In this document: positions 38,152 to 47,010 of the stretch, one piece after another
Layout: the number at the start of each line of letters is the position of its first letter
How positions within the stretch are numbered: the stretch's first letter is position 1
Assembly: GCA_023383035.1 (NCBI GenBank)
Contig: JAHDYE010000001.1
Coordinates: 1-47,010 of the forward strand
DNA from: Burkholderiaceae bacterium
Lineage (GTDB): Bacteria > Pseudomonadota > Gammaproteobacteria > Burkholderiales > Burkholderiaceae_E
Direction of reading: 5' to 3'
Length of the DNA: 47,010 nt
Program-made: the position numbers and the translations under genes
The notes under the pieces: generated by a model
What the model was told of the DNA's origin: nothing
Databases searched by the model: none
The model's input: only the letters and a program-made list of their open reading frames with translations

Positions 38152-38768
38152 TCCGGGCGGTCGCAATCGTTTCGCTGCTCGTGCTGCTGGTCCTCGTTCT
38201 CTACGTGCCGTCCGCGCACCCGCCCTCGCGGTTCCTCGACCAGTTGCGCAGCGAGCACGACATGGCCGTCACGTTCTGGGGCGCCGAGTCAGCCTACCGG
38301 ATTCTGGACCGCGCCATGCAGCTGCAATCCGACGCGGCCGCCGTCAGCTCGCTTTCATCGCCGAACATGCGCGGGCCCGGGGCCGTCGACGGCGCGGTCT
38401 CCGTCGAGATGGCCTCGGTCAGCCAGCGGCTGTTCGGCAACCCCTACTTCCGCTCGGTCGACGCGCTGCTGGTGCTCGCGAGCTACCGGCTCACGACCCT
38501 GCTCGAATGGTTGTATTGGCTCCTGCCCCTGGTGATCGTCGCGGGAGTCGATGGCGGTCTGGTTCGGGTGATCCGAGCCAAGGAGTTCGTGCAGCACGAT
38601 CCGGAGATGTTCGCGCTGTGGTGCTCGCTGCTGATCATCACCGCTTGCGCGACCGTGATCGCGTTCGTGCTTCCCGTGGCTGTCCATCCCGTGGCACTGG
38701 CCTGCTCGCCGATCGCGATGGCGGCGTTGCTCGACCTTGCCATCATGAATTTCCATCTCCGCGCCTGA
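38148..38768 (+). CDS. ICE-type membrane protein, DUF4400/TIGR03747-like
   Basis: ATG overlaps traD stop (ATGA); 206 aa with N- and C-terminal TM helices; FWGAESAYRILDRAM, DGGLVRVIRAKEFVQHDPE. Confidence 0.8.
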   Translation: MIRAVAIVSLLVLLVLVLYVPSAHPPSRFLDQLRSEHDMAVTFWGAESAYRILDRAMQLQSDAAAVSSLSSPNMRGPGAVDGAVSVEMASVSQRLFGNPYFRSVDALLVLASYRLTTLLEWLYWLLPLVIVAGVDGGLVRVIRAKEFVQHDPEMFALWCSLLIITACATVIAFVLPVAVHPVALACSPIAMAALLDLAIMNFHLRA

Positions 38769-38913
38769 TCCCTCGCGTCGCCGAAGCCCACTGATCACGA
38801 AACACCGCCAAGAAGCGCGCCATTGCGGGGCGACGCAGATGCACAGACGCCCTACCCTTCATCCATGCGCTCACGATCGGTTCGCCATCTCCCGTGACCC
38901 GAGGACAGACGTC

Positions 38914-39414
38914 ATGTCGACATCCATGCCGAACACCAGCCATGCAGCACGCGCTGACTTGAGTGCCGCCGCGCCTAGTGACGTCGTCGAGACCCGGCTG
39001 TGGATGGAGGAGCACATGTGGCTGTATGCGCTTCTGCGCAGCAGCGACAACGTTGCGCCCACCTTCCGCTTTCCGGATCTCCTCAGCGCCTGCGTGGCGA
39101 TCGTGTTCGATCGTGACGATGCCGCCGAACGCATCTTCGGCTTCCTGGGAACGTCGCTGGTGCTGCGTGCGCCGACCACGCCAAGGCGACGCGAGTCGCT
39201 ATGGCGCCCTCAGTACGAGCTCCTGCATGACCTGCAGTGCTCGCCGGCGAACAAGCATCCCAACCCGAAGTTCCAACTCGACCAGCTCACCACCGCCTGC
39301 GTGGCGCTGTGCCGACAGGAGGGTGAATCGGGCGCCGCCGTGCTGCGGCAGGCGCGTCGCAACATGGTGCAGCGGCACGCGAGCGCCCAAGGCGCGTCGC
39401 GATACGCGCGCTGA
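38914..39414 (+). CDS. Hypothetical protein within the transfer module
   Basis: 166 aa from MSTSMPNTSHAARADLS; codirectional with tra genes; no family recognised. Confidence 0.6.
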   Translation: MSTSMPNTSHAARADLSAAAPSDVVETRLWMEEHMWLYALLRSSDNVAPTFRFPDLLSACVAIVFDRDDAAERIFGFLGTSLVLRAPTTPRRRESLWRPQYELLHDLQCSPANKHPNPKFQLDQLTTACVALCRQEGESGAAVLRQARRNMVQRHASAQGASRYAR

Positions 39415-39568
39415 CGAGTGAACTGAGCACGCGGCGCTGCGCCGCCACCCGCACATACCCTGCCGGGCCCGCGCCCGGCCTGTCTGCGCAAGACCCTGAC
39501 CGGCCCGCCGGTCCTCACCTCGTGCGCCCTCTATCGCGGGCCGATCGTGAACGCCTCCGGGATCTTCG

Positions 39569-40102
39569 ATGCACTTGGCCGTCGTCGTCGTTTTTGTGGT
39601 GACGCTGGTGCTGGCTGTGCCGGCCGGCGCAACGCCGTGCTGGAACACGGCCGCCCAGCGCTACGGCGTCGCGCCGGAGCTGCTCTACGCCGTCGCTCGC
39701 ACCGAATCCAATCTGAACCCGCGCGCGATGAACCGAACCCACGTGCAGCGTACCGGCAGCTACGACATCGGTCTGATGCAGATCAACAGCCGGCACCTGC
39801 CCAGGCTCGCCGCTTTGGGCATCCGTGAGGCGGACTTGTTCGATCCCTGCGTGAACCTGCAGGTCGGCGCCTGGCTGCTGGCCGACAGCTTCTCGCGCCA
39901 CGGCGTGACGTGGCACGCCGTCGGCGCCTACAACGCCGCCTGCAGCCAGCTCAAGGGCGACGACTGCACACGGGCGCGAGCGACCTATGCCTGGAAGGTC
40001 TACCGCCACCTACCCGGAGCCGACGGTGGACGGCCCACGCCTGCGGCCAGGCCGCCATCGGGATCGCTGACGCGTCACCTGCATGTGAAGGTGGCGCAAT
40101 GA
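39569..40102 (+). CDS. Lytic transglycosylase (SLT domain, VirB1/IagB-like)
   Basis: Signal peptide; YAVARTESNLNPRAMN catalytic Glu; SYDIGLMQINSRHLPRL; GAYNAAC. Confidence 0.9.
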   Translation: MHLAVVVVFVVTLVLAVPAGATPCWNTAAQRYGVAPELLYAVARTESNLNPRAMNRTHVQRTGSYDIGLMQINSRHLPRLAALGIREADLFDPCVNLQVGAWLLADSFSRHGVTWHAVGAYNAACSQLKGDDCTRARATYAWKVYRHLPGADGGRPTPAARPPSGSLTRHLHVKVAQ

Positions 40103-40800
40103 AGCGCGCCTCGATGACGTGCGCATGGCGCCGCGGCGGCATCGCAGCATGCCTGGCCATGACGGGCTGCGCGGCGCCAGCACCCACACCTGTCGCTCCC
40201 GACGCGCCGACGGGCAGTCGGCCGGCATTGCACCTGGCCCAGCTGGGACACGGGCGTCTTGCGGCGTTCGCCTGGTGCCTGGGCGACGACTGCCCGGAGC
40301 GCAGCCCCAAGACGCTCGCGCCACCGCCGGCGCCAACGACAGTCGCGAGGCTGGATCCGGTGCGACCGCTGGCATCGGCGGACGGCATCGCCAGGGGCGA
40401 GGAGCTGGCAGCTCTTGCACCGCGCCCCAGCAGGTCGGTGTCCCAGCAGGCGGCGCAGACCCTGTCCGTCCACTTCCACCTTGCGAGCGCGCGCCTGGAT
40501 AGTGCAGCGCGCGAGGCGCTTCGCGCGATCGTCCCCCAGCTCAAGCAGGCAAACAAAGTCCGCCTGAGCGGGCGCACCGACAGCACCGGTTCGGCGTCAA
40601 CAAACGACCTGCTCGCCAGGGAGCGCGCCGAAGCGGTGCGCCGAGAACTGCTCGCCCTGGTTCCCGGCATCGCCCCGATCGTGACCATCGACGCGCAGGG
40701 CGCCTGCTGCTTCGTCGATACCAACGACAGCGCGGCCGGGCGCGCGCGCAATCGTCGCGTCGACATCCTCCACCGCATCGAGCTCGACGACCTGCCCTGA
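40099..40800 (+). CDS. OmpA-like domain lipoprotein
   Basis: Lipobox-like LAMTGCAAP; VHFHLASARLDSAAREAL...VRLSGRTDSTGSASTNDLLARERAEAVRREL...GRARNRRVDI; overlaps SLT stop. Confidence 0.85.
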   Translation: MKRASMTCAWRRGGIAACLAMTGCAAPAPTPVAPDAPTGSRPALHLAQLGHGRLAAFAWCLGDDCPERSPKTLAPPPAPTTVARLDPVRPLASADGIARGEELAALAPRPSRSVSQQAAQTLSVHFHLASARLDSAAREALRAIVPQLKQANKVRLSGRTDSTGSASTNDLLARERAEAVRRELLALVPGIAPIVTIDAQGACCFVDTNDSAAGRARNRRVDILHRIELDDLP

Positions 40801-40861
40801 CATCCGCCACCACCCGCTCTCACCGGATCCGCCACCCACCTTCCTCTGCTGGAGCTTTCAC

Positions 40862-41224
40862 ATGGGCACTGCCATTCTCTCTACCTCCACCCCGAAGTCG
40901 CTGCGTTCGCCCGCGCGCACGCTCACCGGCTTCTTTGCACTGCTGGTCGCCGCCTTCATCGGCCTGGCGCTCGCGTTCCCCTCCCACGCGCTGGATCTCG
41001 TGGCCTTCACCGGCATCACCGGCCCATTGACTTCCGCACTCGTTCAGATCGCGGACCTGGGGCCCGGCATCAAGGCCCTGGTGGGCTTCGTCGGGTTCGT
41101 GGTGGCGCTGATCTCGTTGTCTGCGCTGCGCAACTTCGGGCCCGTGCTGTTCTACGTCGGATTGGCGATCTTCGCCGCCGTCGGCCTCGTGATCGCCGGC
41201 GCAATCATGGGCGCCGTCGTCTGA
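40862..41224 (+). CDS. Putative conjugative pilin (TraA-like)
   Basis: 120 aa; basic N-terminus, TM, possible cleavage after PSHA, then two hydrophobic helices; directly upstream of traL as in F. Confidence 0.65.
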   Translation: MGTAILSTSTPKSLRSPARTLTGFFALLVAAFIGLALAFPSHALDLVAFTGITGPLTSALVQIADLGPGIKALVGFVGFVVALISLSALRNFGPVLFYVGLAIFAAVGLVIAGAIMGAVV

Positions 41225-41253
41225 GCGCAGCTCGCGCCATCGCGCAGGCCACC

Positions 41254-41553
41254 ATGCAAACAGACACCTACATCCCCCGGCGTCTGGACGACAGCTGGAA
41301 GATCGGCTTCTGGGACGTCGACGTTGCGGCGCCGATCCTCTTCATGTTCTTCATCGGCTACCTGTCGTCGAGCAAGGGGGCATTCGCAGTCTGCCTCGCC
41401 GTGGGCATTGCGGTGTCGCGCTGGATCGCGCGGCTGAAGGCGGACAAGCACCCCGCCTTCGCGATTCACTGGCTGTACTGGCACTTGCCGACCAATCCCC
41501 TCACGTCGATGCGCGCGACGCCGCCGTCGCACATCCGCCGCATGGTCGGCTGA
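41254..41553 (+). CDS. traL: F-type conjugative transfer protein TraL
   Basis: YIPRRLDDSWKIGFWDVDVAAPILFMFFIGYLSSSK; HWLYWHLP. Confidence 0.9.
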   Translation: MQTDTYIPRRLDDSWKIGFWDVDVAAPILFMFFIGYLSSSKGAFAVCLAVGIAVSRWIARLKADKHPAFAIHWLYWHLPTNPLTSMRATPPSHIRRMVG

Positions 41554-41568
41554 GCCGCAGGCACTGCC

Positions 41569-42135
41569 ATGGATTTCGATCGGCTCAGCGGCGACCTCAA
41601 GGATCTGCGCCGGCGCAACCGGAGCCTCGCCCTGGCGGTCGGTGCCATGGCGCTGAGCCTCGTCCTGACGCTGGCCATCATCGTCAGCCTGCTCGGAACG
41701 GTGCGCACCGTGGTCGTTCCTCCGTCGCTCAACAAGACCTTCTGGGTCGCGGGCGACCGGGCATCGAGCGAGTACCTCGAGCAGATGGGCAGCTTCATCG
41801 CCTGGCTGATCCTCGACGTCACCCCGAGCACCATCGACTGGAAGAAGGACATCCTGCTCGGCTATGTCGATCCCCAGCAGTACGGCGCGCTCAAGACGCG
41901 CCAGGAGATCGAGGCCGAGCGCCTGAAGCGCATCAACGCGGCCACCGCCTTCGCCCCGCAGCAGCTCGTGGCCAGCGAGGACACCCAGTCCCTGCTCGTG
42001 CTCGGACGACTGCGCACCCTCGTCAACGGCTACGAGACGGCCAATGACCTGAAGGCCTACCGCATCGACTTCGGCTACGCCGGAGCACGCATGCACATCG
42101 TCGGGTTCAACGAGGTGCCCTATGCGGTACGGTGA
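41569..42135 (+). CDS. traE: F-type conjugative transfer protein TraE
   Basis: 188 aa; N-terminal TM, VVPPSLNKTFWVAGDRASSEYLEQMGSFIAWLILDVTP. Confidence 0.93.
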   Translation: MDFDRLSGDLKDLRRRNRSLALAVGAMALSLVLTLAIIVSLLGTVRTVVVPPSLNKTFWVAGDRASSEYLEQMGSFIAWLILDVTPSTIDWKKDILLGYVDPQQYGALKTRQEIEAERLKRINAATAFAPQQLVASEDTQSLLVLGRLRTLVNGYETANDLKAYRIDFGYAGARMHIVGFNEVPYAVR

Positions 42136-43114
42136 GACGGCGTCCGCATCCCGCCCGCGCGTTGGCTCCTTGCACCCGGGCAACGCGTCGTCTCGCGCGA
42201 GACGCCAGCCCACTGACCCTGCATCGATACAGAGTCTTTGCGATCGCGCGCCTGCGCGCCGTCGCTGGGATCCGCTAGCCCCTTGCGCACGCCGCATCCT
42301 TGCCGTCACGTCACTGTCCTTCGGCCTGCAGGCGCATGCACTGCAGGTCTTGGACGCGAGCGATGGCGTCGCGGTCGAGGCCATCGTGTCGCGCAGCGAG
42401 CCCACCCGCATCCGCATCGAGGGCGCGCCGATCACCGACGTCTTCGGCAACATCCATTCGAGCCACTGCGCTGCGGGCCCCTCGCTGCCTGCGGCACCCG
42501 CCACCCCCGGCGTTCCAGCGCCGGCCGCAGGTTTTCAGGCTGTCGTGAATCCGGCGGGCGACGTGGTCGTCGAGTGCGACCGCGACAAGGGCGAGATCTA
42601 CATCCGTCCGGTGGGCGAGGCGTCGCGCCCGATCAACCTCTTCGTGTCCTCTGCGACGGCGACCTACACGCTGCTGCTGCGTCGCGCTGATACTCCGGCC
42701 GACACCCTCGTCATCCGCGACAAGACGCCGCGGGCGCTGCGCCCTCTCGCGCCCGAGCCCGCAACGGCCGGCCCGGCCCCGAACCATGTGCGCACGATGA
42801 AGGCGCTGCTGGTCGCGATGGCCTCGGACCGCATACCGCCCGACGTGCGCGTCGAGGAGACCTCCCGAGCCGTACAGCTCTGGGCCGAAGCGCGCTTCAC
42901 GCTGTTGCGGCTGTACGAAGGCCGCGGATATGTAGGCGAGAAGTACACGCTGCAGAACATCAGCCAGGCGCCGATGGTGCTGGCCGAGCAGGAATTCGAC
43001 CGCCCCGACAGCCGTACGGGCGGCGAAGTCGCAGGCATCGCCATCGAGCACCACAACCTGCGCCCGGGCGAGACCACCAGCGTCTATGTCATCCGCCGGG
43101 CAGGCGCGCCATGA
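42122..43114 (+). CDS. traK: F-type conjugative transfer protein TraK (secretin-like)
   Basis: ALQVLDASDGVAVEAIVSRSEPTRIRIEGAPITDVFG; position between traE and traB; true start uncertain. Confidence 0.85.
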   Translation: MRYGETASASRPRVGSLHPGNASSRARRQPTDPASIQSLCDRAPARRRWDPLAPCARRILAVTSLSFGLQAHALQVLDASDGVAVEAIVSRSEPTRIRIEGAPITDVFGNIHSSHCAAGPSLPAAPATPGVPAPAAGFQAVVNPAGDVVVECDRDKGEIYIRPVGEASRPINLFVSSATATYTLLLRRADTPADTLVIRDKTPRALRPLAPEPATAGPAPNHVRTMKALLVAMASDRIPPDVRVEETSRAVQLWAEARFTLLRLYEGRGYVGEKYTLQNISQAPMVLAEQEFDRPDSRTGGEVAGIAIEHHNLRPGETTSVYVIRRAGAP

Positions 43115-44541
43115 ACGCGTCCTCTCCCAGCCCGGCATCGCGCCCCGGACACGGCCGGCCGCCCGGCCACGTCGGGCGCGGCGTGCTGGATCCCCTGACG
43201 CCGCGCCAGCGCCAGTTCGCGCTGCTCGGCGCCCTCCTCGCCGGCGGCGTCGGCCTGCTCTGGCTGGTCTTCAGCTTCGCCGGCTCCGGGACTTCGGCCC
43301 ACGGTACTCGTGCGGCCCCGACGCGGCCCGGCGACGTGACCAACATCGGCGTGCTCGCGCCCGGCGGCCAGGTGAATCCGGTCGATCAATGGGTCGGCAC
43401 CGCCGGTCGCAAGCTCGCGCAATACGAGACGGAGCGCGAGGAGCAGAGCCGACTCAACAAGGACCGGCAGGCCTTCGAAGCCCGCACGATGCAGCGTTTC
43501 GCCGAACTCGAGCAGCGCCTGACCGCGAATCAGCGAGCACCGACGCTACCTCCTCCTGCGCCTGCCCAATTCGCGCCGCCGCCCCCCGCGCCAGCCCCGG
43601 CAACACCCGCGATGATGCCTCCGGCCGCCGGCCTGCCGCCCGGTCCGCCACCTTCGAGGCCGGGGATGGGCGCGATGCCCGCTGGCGCCCCGGTCCTGCA
43701 ACCGGCCAGCGCACCTGCGCCGGTGATCTCGCGCGTGACCTTGGCCGAGCGCTCGCGGCCGACGGGCGTGGCGGGGCCGCACGGCGCATCGGCCCGGGAG
43801 CACGCGAGCGACTCATCCTCCACCGCACGGACCGTCACGACCTTCCTGCCGGTGAGCTTCACGCGCGGGATTCTGTTGGGGGGCCTGGACGCCCCCACCG
43901 GTGGGCAGTCCCAGTCCAACCCGCACCCGGTGTTGATCCGCCTGTCGGACAACAGCGTGCTGCCCAACCAGTTCCGTGGCGAGTATCGAGAGTGCTTCGT
44001 CGTGGCCGCGGGCTACGGCGACATCAGCTCGGAGCGTGCGTACCTGCGCACCGAGAACCTCTCCTGCGTGCGCGCCGATGGTGCGACGCTCGAGGTCCGA
44101 ATCCAGGGCAGCGTCTACGGCGAAGACGGCAAGGTGGGGATGAGGGGGCGCCTCGTCACCAAGCAGGGCCAGATGCTCGCCAACGCGCTGCTCGCCGGCG
44201 TGGTCAGCGGCATCAGCCAGGGACTGTCCACGGCCAACACCACCTACAGCACCTCGGCGCTGGGAACGATCGCGAGCACGGACAGCAACGCCGAAGCCTA
44301 CCGCGCAGGCCTGGGGCAAGGCATAGGCAAGGCCCTTGACCGCCTCGCCCAGTACTACATCCGCCTGGCCGAGAACACGTTCCCGGTGATCGAGGTCGAC
44401 GCCGGCCGCCAGATCGATGTGGTCATCACCAAGGGCGCGCGCATCGACGTACCCATGGCGGCGTCCATCGCCCGCAGCACCCGACTCGCGCGTTCGCCCG
44501 AGTTCCGCTACCTGGAGGTTACCGATGATGGCGACTACTGA
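43111..44541 (+). CDS. traB: F-type conjugative transfer protein TraB (VirB10-like)
   Basis: Single N-terminal TM, Pro-rich linker, [77 protein letters not shown]. Confidence 0.93.
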   Translation: MNASSPSPASRPGHGRPPGHVGRGVLDPLTPRQRQFALLGALLAGGVGLLWLVFSFAGSGTSAHGTRAAPTRPGDVTNIGVLAPGGQVNPVDQWVGTAGRKLAQYETEREEQSRLNKDRQAFEARTMQRFAELEQRLTANQRAPTLPPPAPAQFAPPPPAPAPATPAMMPPAAGLPPGPPPSRPGMGAMPAGAPVLQPASAPAPVISRVTLAERSRPTGVAGPHGASAREHASDSSSTARTVTTFLPVSFTRGILLGGLDAPTGGQSQSNPHPVLIRLSDNSVLPNQFRGEYRECFVVAAGYGDISSERAYLRTENLSCVRADGATLEVRIQGSVYGEDGKVGMRGRLVTKQGQMLANALLAGVVSGISQGLSTANTTYSTSALGTIASTDSNAEAYRAGLGQGIGKALDRLAQYYIRLAENTFPVIEVDAGRQIDVVITKGARIDVPMAASIARSTRLARSPEFRYLEVTDDGDY

Positions 44542-45352
44542 TCCGCGCGCAAGCTGCGCGCGCCGCCTCGTCGCCGCTGCGCTGCTGAGCACGCTGTTCA
44601 TCGGCCTGACGCCTCTACCGTCGCTCGCGGCCGATGCCGATGAGGCGAAGCTGCTGGCCGCCCTGCGCGAGGCTCATGTCGGAACGCGCTTTACCGAGGT
44701 CGCGCGCACGGACGTCCAGGGGCTCTACGAGGTCTGGATGAACGGCAACGTCGCTTACGTCGCCTCGGCGAATCCGCGCTACTTCATCTTCGGTCGGCTG
44801 TTCGACACGCAGACGATGCGCGATGTCACCGGCCCGAAGCTCGTCCAGCGTGCCTCGAGACAAGAGGGTCAGCTGCAGGGCGATGCCGTGTCCAGGGCGA
44901 CCGTTTCGCTCGACCAGCTGCCGCTGGCCGATGCGCTCACGACGGTGCGCGGCAACGGGCAGCGCCGGGTGGCTGTCTTCAGCGACCCGAACTGCATCTA
45001 CTGCAAGCAGCTCGAACCCGAACTGGCGGGCCTGGACAACGTCACGGTCTACACCTTCCTCGTGCCGTTTCAAGGCGAGGATCGACCCATCGCCATCTGG
45101 TGCGCCGCCGACCGCGACCGGGCCTGGCGCCAATGGATGCTGCAGGGCGACGCGAGCAGCCTCGATCCCGCCGTGCGCTGCGATCATCCGATCGCGCGCA
45201 ACCTGGACCTGGCACGCCGCCTGGGCGTACAGGGCACGCCGACGCTCTTCTACGCCGACGGCACGCGCACCGACGGCTACGTCGGCCGATCGGTGCTCGA
45301 AGCGCGGCTGGCCGCGGCCGTGCAGGCCGCCCATGCACAGGGGCAGCCATGA
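44525..45352 (+). CDS. dsbC: DsbC-like periplasmic thiol:disulfide interchange protein
   Basis: Signal peptide; [34 protein letters not shown] cis-Pro. Confidence 0.92.
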   Translation: MMATTDPRASCARRLVAAALLSTLFIGLTPLPSLAADADEAKLLAALREAHVGTRFTEVARTDVQGLYEVWMNGNVAYVASANPRYFIFGRLFDTQTMRDVTGPKLVQRASRQEGQLQGDAVSRATVSLDQLPLADALTTVRGNGQRRVAVFSDPNCIYCKQLEPELAGLDNVTVYTFLVPFQGEDRPIAIWCAADRDRAWRQWMLQGDASSLDPAVRCDHPIARNLDLARRLGVQGTPTLFYADGTRTDGYVGRSVLEARLAAAVQAAHAQGQP

Positions 45353-46011
45353 GTGACCGGCGTCTGTGCACCGGCATGGTGACATTGCTGCTGCCGCTCG
45401 CCGGCTGCGTGAGCATGTCGGGGCTAGGCGGCGACTCGAAGTACGCTTGTGCCGCACCCGAGGGTGTGGCCTGCGACTCGGTCTCAGGCACCTATGCCAA
45501 CGCGGTGCATGGAAGCCTTCCGAGCCAGAGGCGCCAGGAGCATGCACCTGTGCCGACGACGGGGCACGCACCGTCGCCTGCTGGCTCTGCGAACGCGTCC
45601 GGAAAAGCGGCCCCGTCGCTGCACGCGCCTCTGGCCGCCGCGGCCCTCACCGACACCGCTGCCCCCGCGCCGCGCGTGCTGCGCTCGCAAGCACGCTACC
45701 TGCGCCTGTGGGTCAAGCCATGGGAGGACATCGACGGCGACCTTTTCGACCAGGCCCACGTCTACGTCCAGGTCGACCACGGTCACTGGCAGATGGATCA
45801 TGTCCGCCAGCAGATCCGCGACAGGTACGCCCCGCTACGCCCGCCCGTCTCCTCCGCCCCCGCGCCCCGCAGCGAGCCCGCAGGTGGCTCGGACGCGGCC
45901 GACGCCACCGACGCCGGGAAGCAGATCGCGCGCCCGACGGCAACGGATTCCCGCTCATTGTTCCCTTCGCTCGCCTCCCCGCCCGCGGGCCAGGGTGCAC
46001 GCCCGCAGTAG
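45349..46011 (+). CDS. traV: F-type conjugative transfer lipoprotein TraV
   Basis: Lipobox [40 protein letters not shown] overlap with dsbC. Confidence 0.92.
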   Translation: MSDRRLCTGMVTLLLPLAGCVSMSGLGGDSKYACAAPEGVACDSVSGTYANAVHGSLPSQRRQEHAPVPTTGHAPSPAGSANASGKAAPSLHAPLAAAALTDTAAPAPRVLRSQARYLRLWVKPWEDIDGDLFDQAHVYVQVDHGHWQMDHVRQQIRDRYAPLRPPVSSAPAPRSEPAGGSDAADATDAGKQIARPTATDSRSLFPSLASPPAGQGARPQ

Positions 46012-46017
46012 GCCGTC

Positions 46018-47010
46018 ATGCCCTTGCCTTCCATCTTCGACGCGCTGCCGGGCGAGACGCTCTCGGATTTGTTCCCGTTCGGCACGCCAGAGGACACCCC
46101 CGCCGAGCAGTTCGCCGGCTGGCTGCCGTACTCGGCCTACCTCGCCGACGAACAGATCTTCGTGAACCGCGATGGCATGGGCTTCCTGCTGGAAGTCATG
46201 CCCCAAAGCGGCGCGGACGATCGCATGGCCGAGGTGCTGGTCTCCCTATACGCCAACTGCCCGCCAGACACCGGTCTGCAGTTCCACCTGTTCGCTTCCC
46301 CGCACATCCGCCACCCGTTGCGCCAGTACACCAACCTGCGTGTCGAGGACGAGGATCAGGCCGAGAAGGCACACCTCATTGGACGGCCCGTGCCCGACGA
46401 GAACCTGTTTCGCAAGCTGGCCCGCCAGCGTGTGAACCACCTGCTGCGCGGCACGCAGAGCTCGCTGACCGCGGGCTTTCACTACACGCTGCGCGACTTC
46501 CGGCTGATGCTCAGCGTGTCGTTCCCAGGAAACGCAAACGACCTGAACAGCCGCGACGCCCTGCTGACGCTGCGCGCCTCGCTCGCCGCCACGTTGCGCT
46601 CGGCGCTGCTGCCCAGCCGCGTCTGCGACGCCGCCGACCTCATCAACTGGTGCGCCCTGTTCACCAACCCGGACCGCATCGCCCACTCCGACGCCGCGGA
46701 CCTGAACTTCGACGACGACCGATGGCTGCACTACGACGACGGTCGCGAGATTCGCGATCAGATCATCGACTTCGACACCATCCAGGACCCGCACCCGTGC
46801 GGCCTGACGCTCTGGAAGGAAACCAGCGACGAAGTGCTCGAGGCGCGCTTCTACTCGATCAAGAACTTCCCCAAGCGCTTCGCCTTGTGGCAGATGGGCT
46901 CGCTCATCGGCGACCTGATGCAACCGGCGCTGCAGTACAGCGCGCCCTTCCTGATCACGCTGGGCGTGCACATGCTGGACCCGAACACCACCCGGTCCGT
47001 CGTCACGGCC
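46018..47010 (+). CDS. traC: F-type conjugative transfer ATPase TraC (VirB4-like), N-terminal part, truncated by window end
   Basis: Open from ATG 46018 to the end; MPLPSIFDALPGETLSDLFPFGTPEDTPAEQFAGWLPYSAYLADEQIFVNRDGMGFLLEVMPQSGADDRM; ORF track omits it because it has no stop. Confidence 0.9.
   Translation, partial: MPLPSIFDALPGETLSDLFPFGTPEDTPAEQFAGWLPYSAYLADEQIFVNRDGMGFLLEVMPQSGADDRMAEVLVSLYANCPPDTGLQFHLFASPHIRHPLRQYTNLRVEDEDQAEKAHLIGRPVPDENLFRKLARQRVNHLLRGTQSSLTAGFHYTLRDFRLMLSVSFPGNANDLNSRDALLTLRASLAATLRSALLPSRVCDAADLINWCALFTNPDRIAHSDAADLNFDDDRWLHYDDGREIRDQIIDFDTIQDPHPCGLTLWKETSDEVLEARFYSIKNFPKRFALWQMGSLIGDLMQPALQYSAPFLITLGVHMLDPNTTRSVVTA

Noticed and set aside
36076-38166. 696-aa minus-strand ORF opposite traD
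   Set aside because: Antisense to a well-supported TraD with Walker motifs; the His/Arg/Gly-rich composition is typical of GC-driven shadow ORFs.
1-47010. CRISPR arrays, tRNA/rRNA genes, IS transposases, integrases
   Set aside because: I saw no regularly spaced repeats, no tRNA-like cloverleaf sequences, and no translated ORF with transposase or integrase motifs. Absence was not tested computationally.

Overview
High-GC proteobacterial (probably betaproteobacterial) accessory DNA with two parts. (1) 1-~35.8 kb is catabolic/transport DNA. On the minus strand: livFGMHK-type ABC importer, a short-chain dehydrogenase, a 2-oxoacid dehydrogenase complex (E3, E2 and TWO E1 alpha/beta pairs), and hydantoinase/oxoprolinase-type HyuB/HyuA, with a divergent LysR. 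On the plus strand: IclR regulator, nitrilase, LivK-like binding protein, aldehyde dehydrogenase and a benzoylformate-decarboxylase-like ThDP enzyme. Then a minus-strand operon: UbiX, UbiD, two CaiB/BaiF class III CoA-transferases, an SsuBC-like ABC system and a 4,5-dihydroxyphthalate-decarboxylase-like protein, with a divergent IclR. A TetR regulator follows. (2) ~36.2 kb to the end is an F-type (MPF_F) conjugation module in the order traD - DUF4400 - unknown - lytic transglycosylase - OmpA-like lipoprotein - traA-like pilin - traL - traE - traK - traB - dsbC - traV - traC (truncated by the window edge). Main points of interest: a candidate mobile phthalate-type (aryl-dicarboxylate) CoA-activation/decarboxylation operon whose UbiD active site looks non-canonical and whose CoA-transferase pair has an asymmetric catalytic Asp; an identical 11-bp palindrome near both IclR genes; an IclR gene that appears to start at ATA or to have lost its start codon; and a 2-oxoacid dehydrogenase locus with two E1 modules. 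All family calls come from reading translated sequence and remembered motifs. No database search was run.
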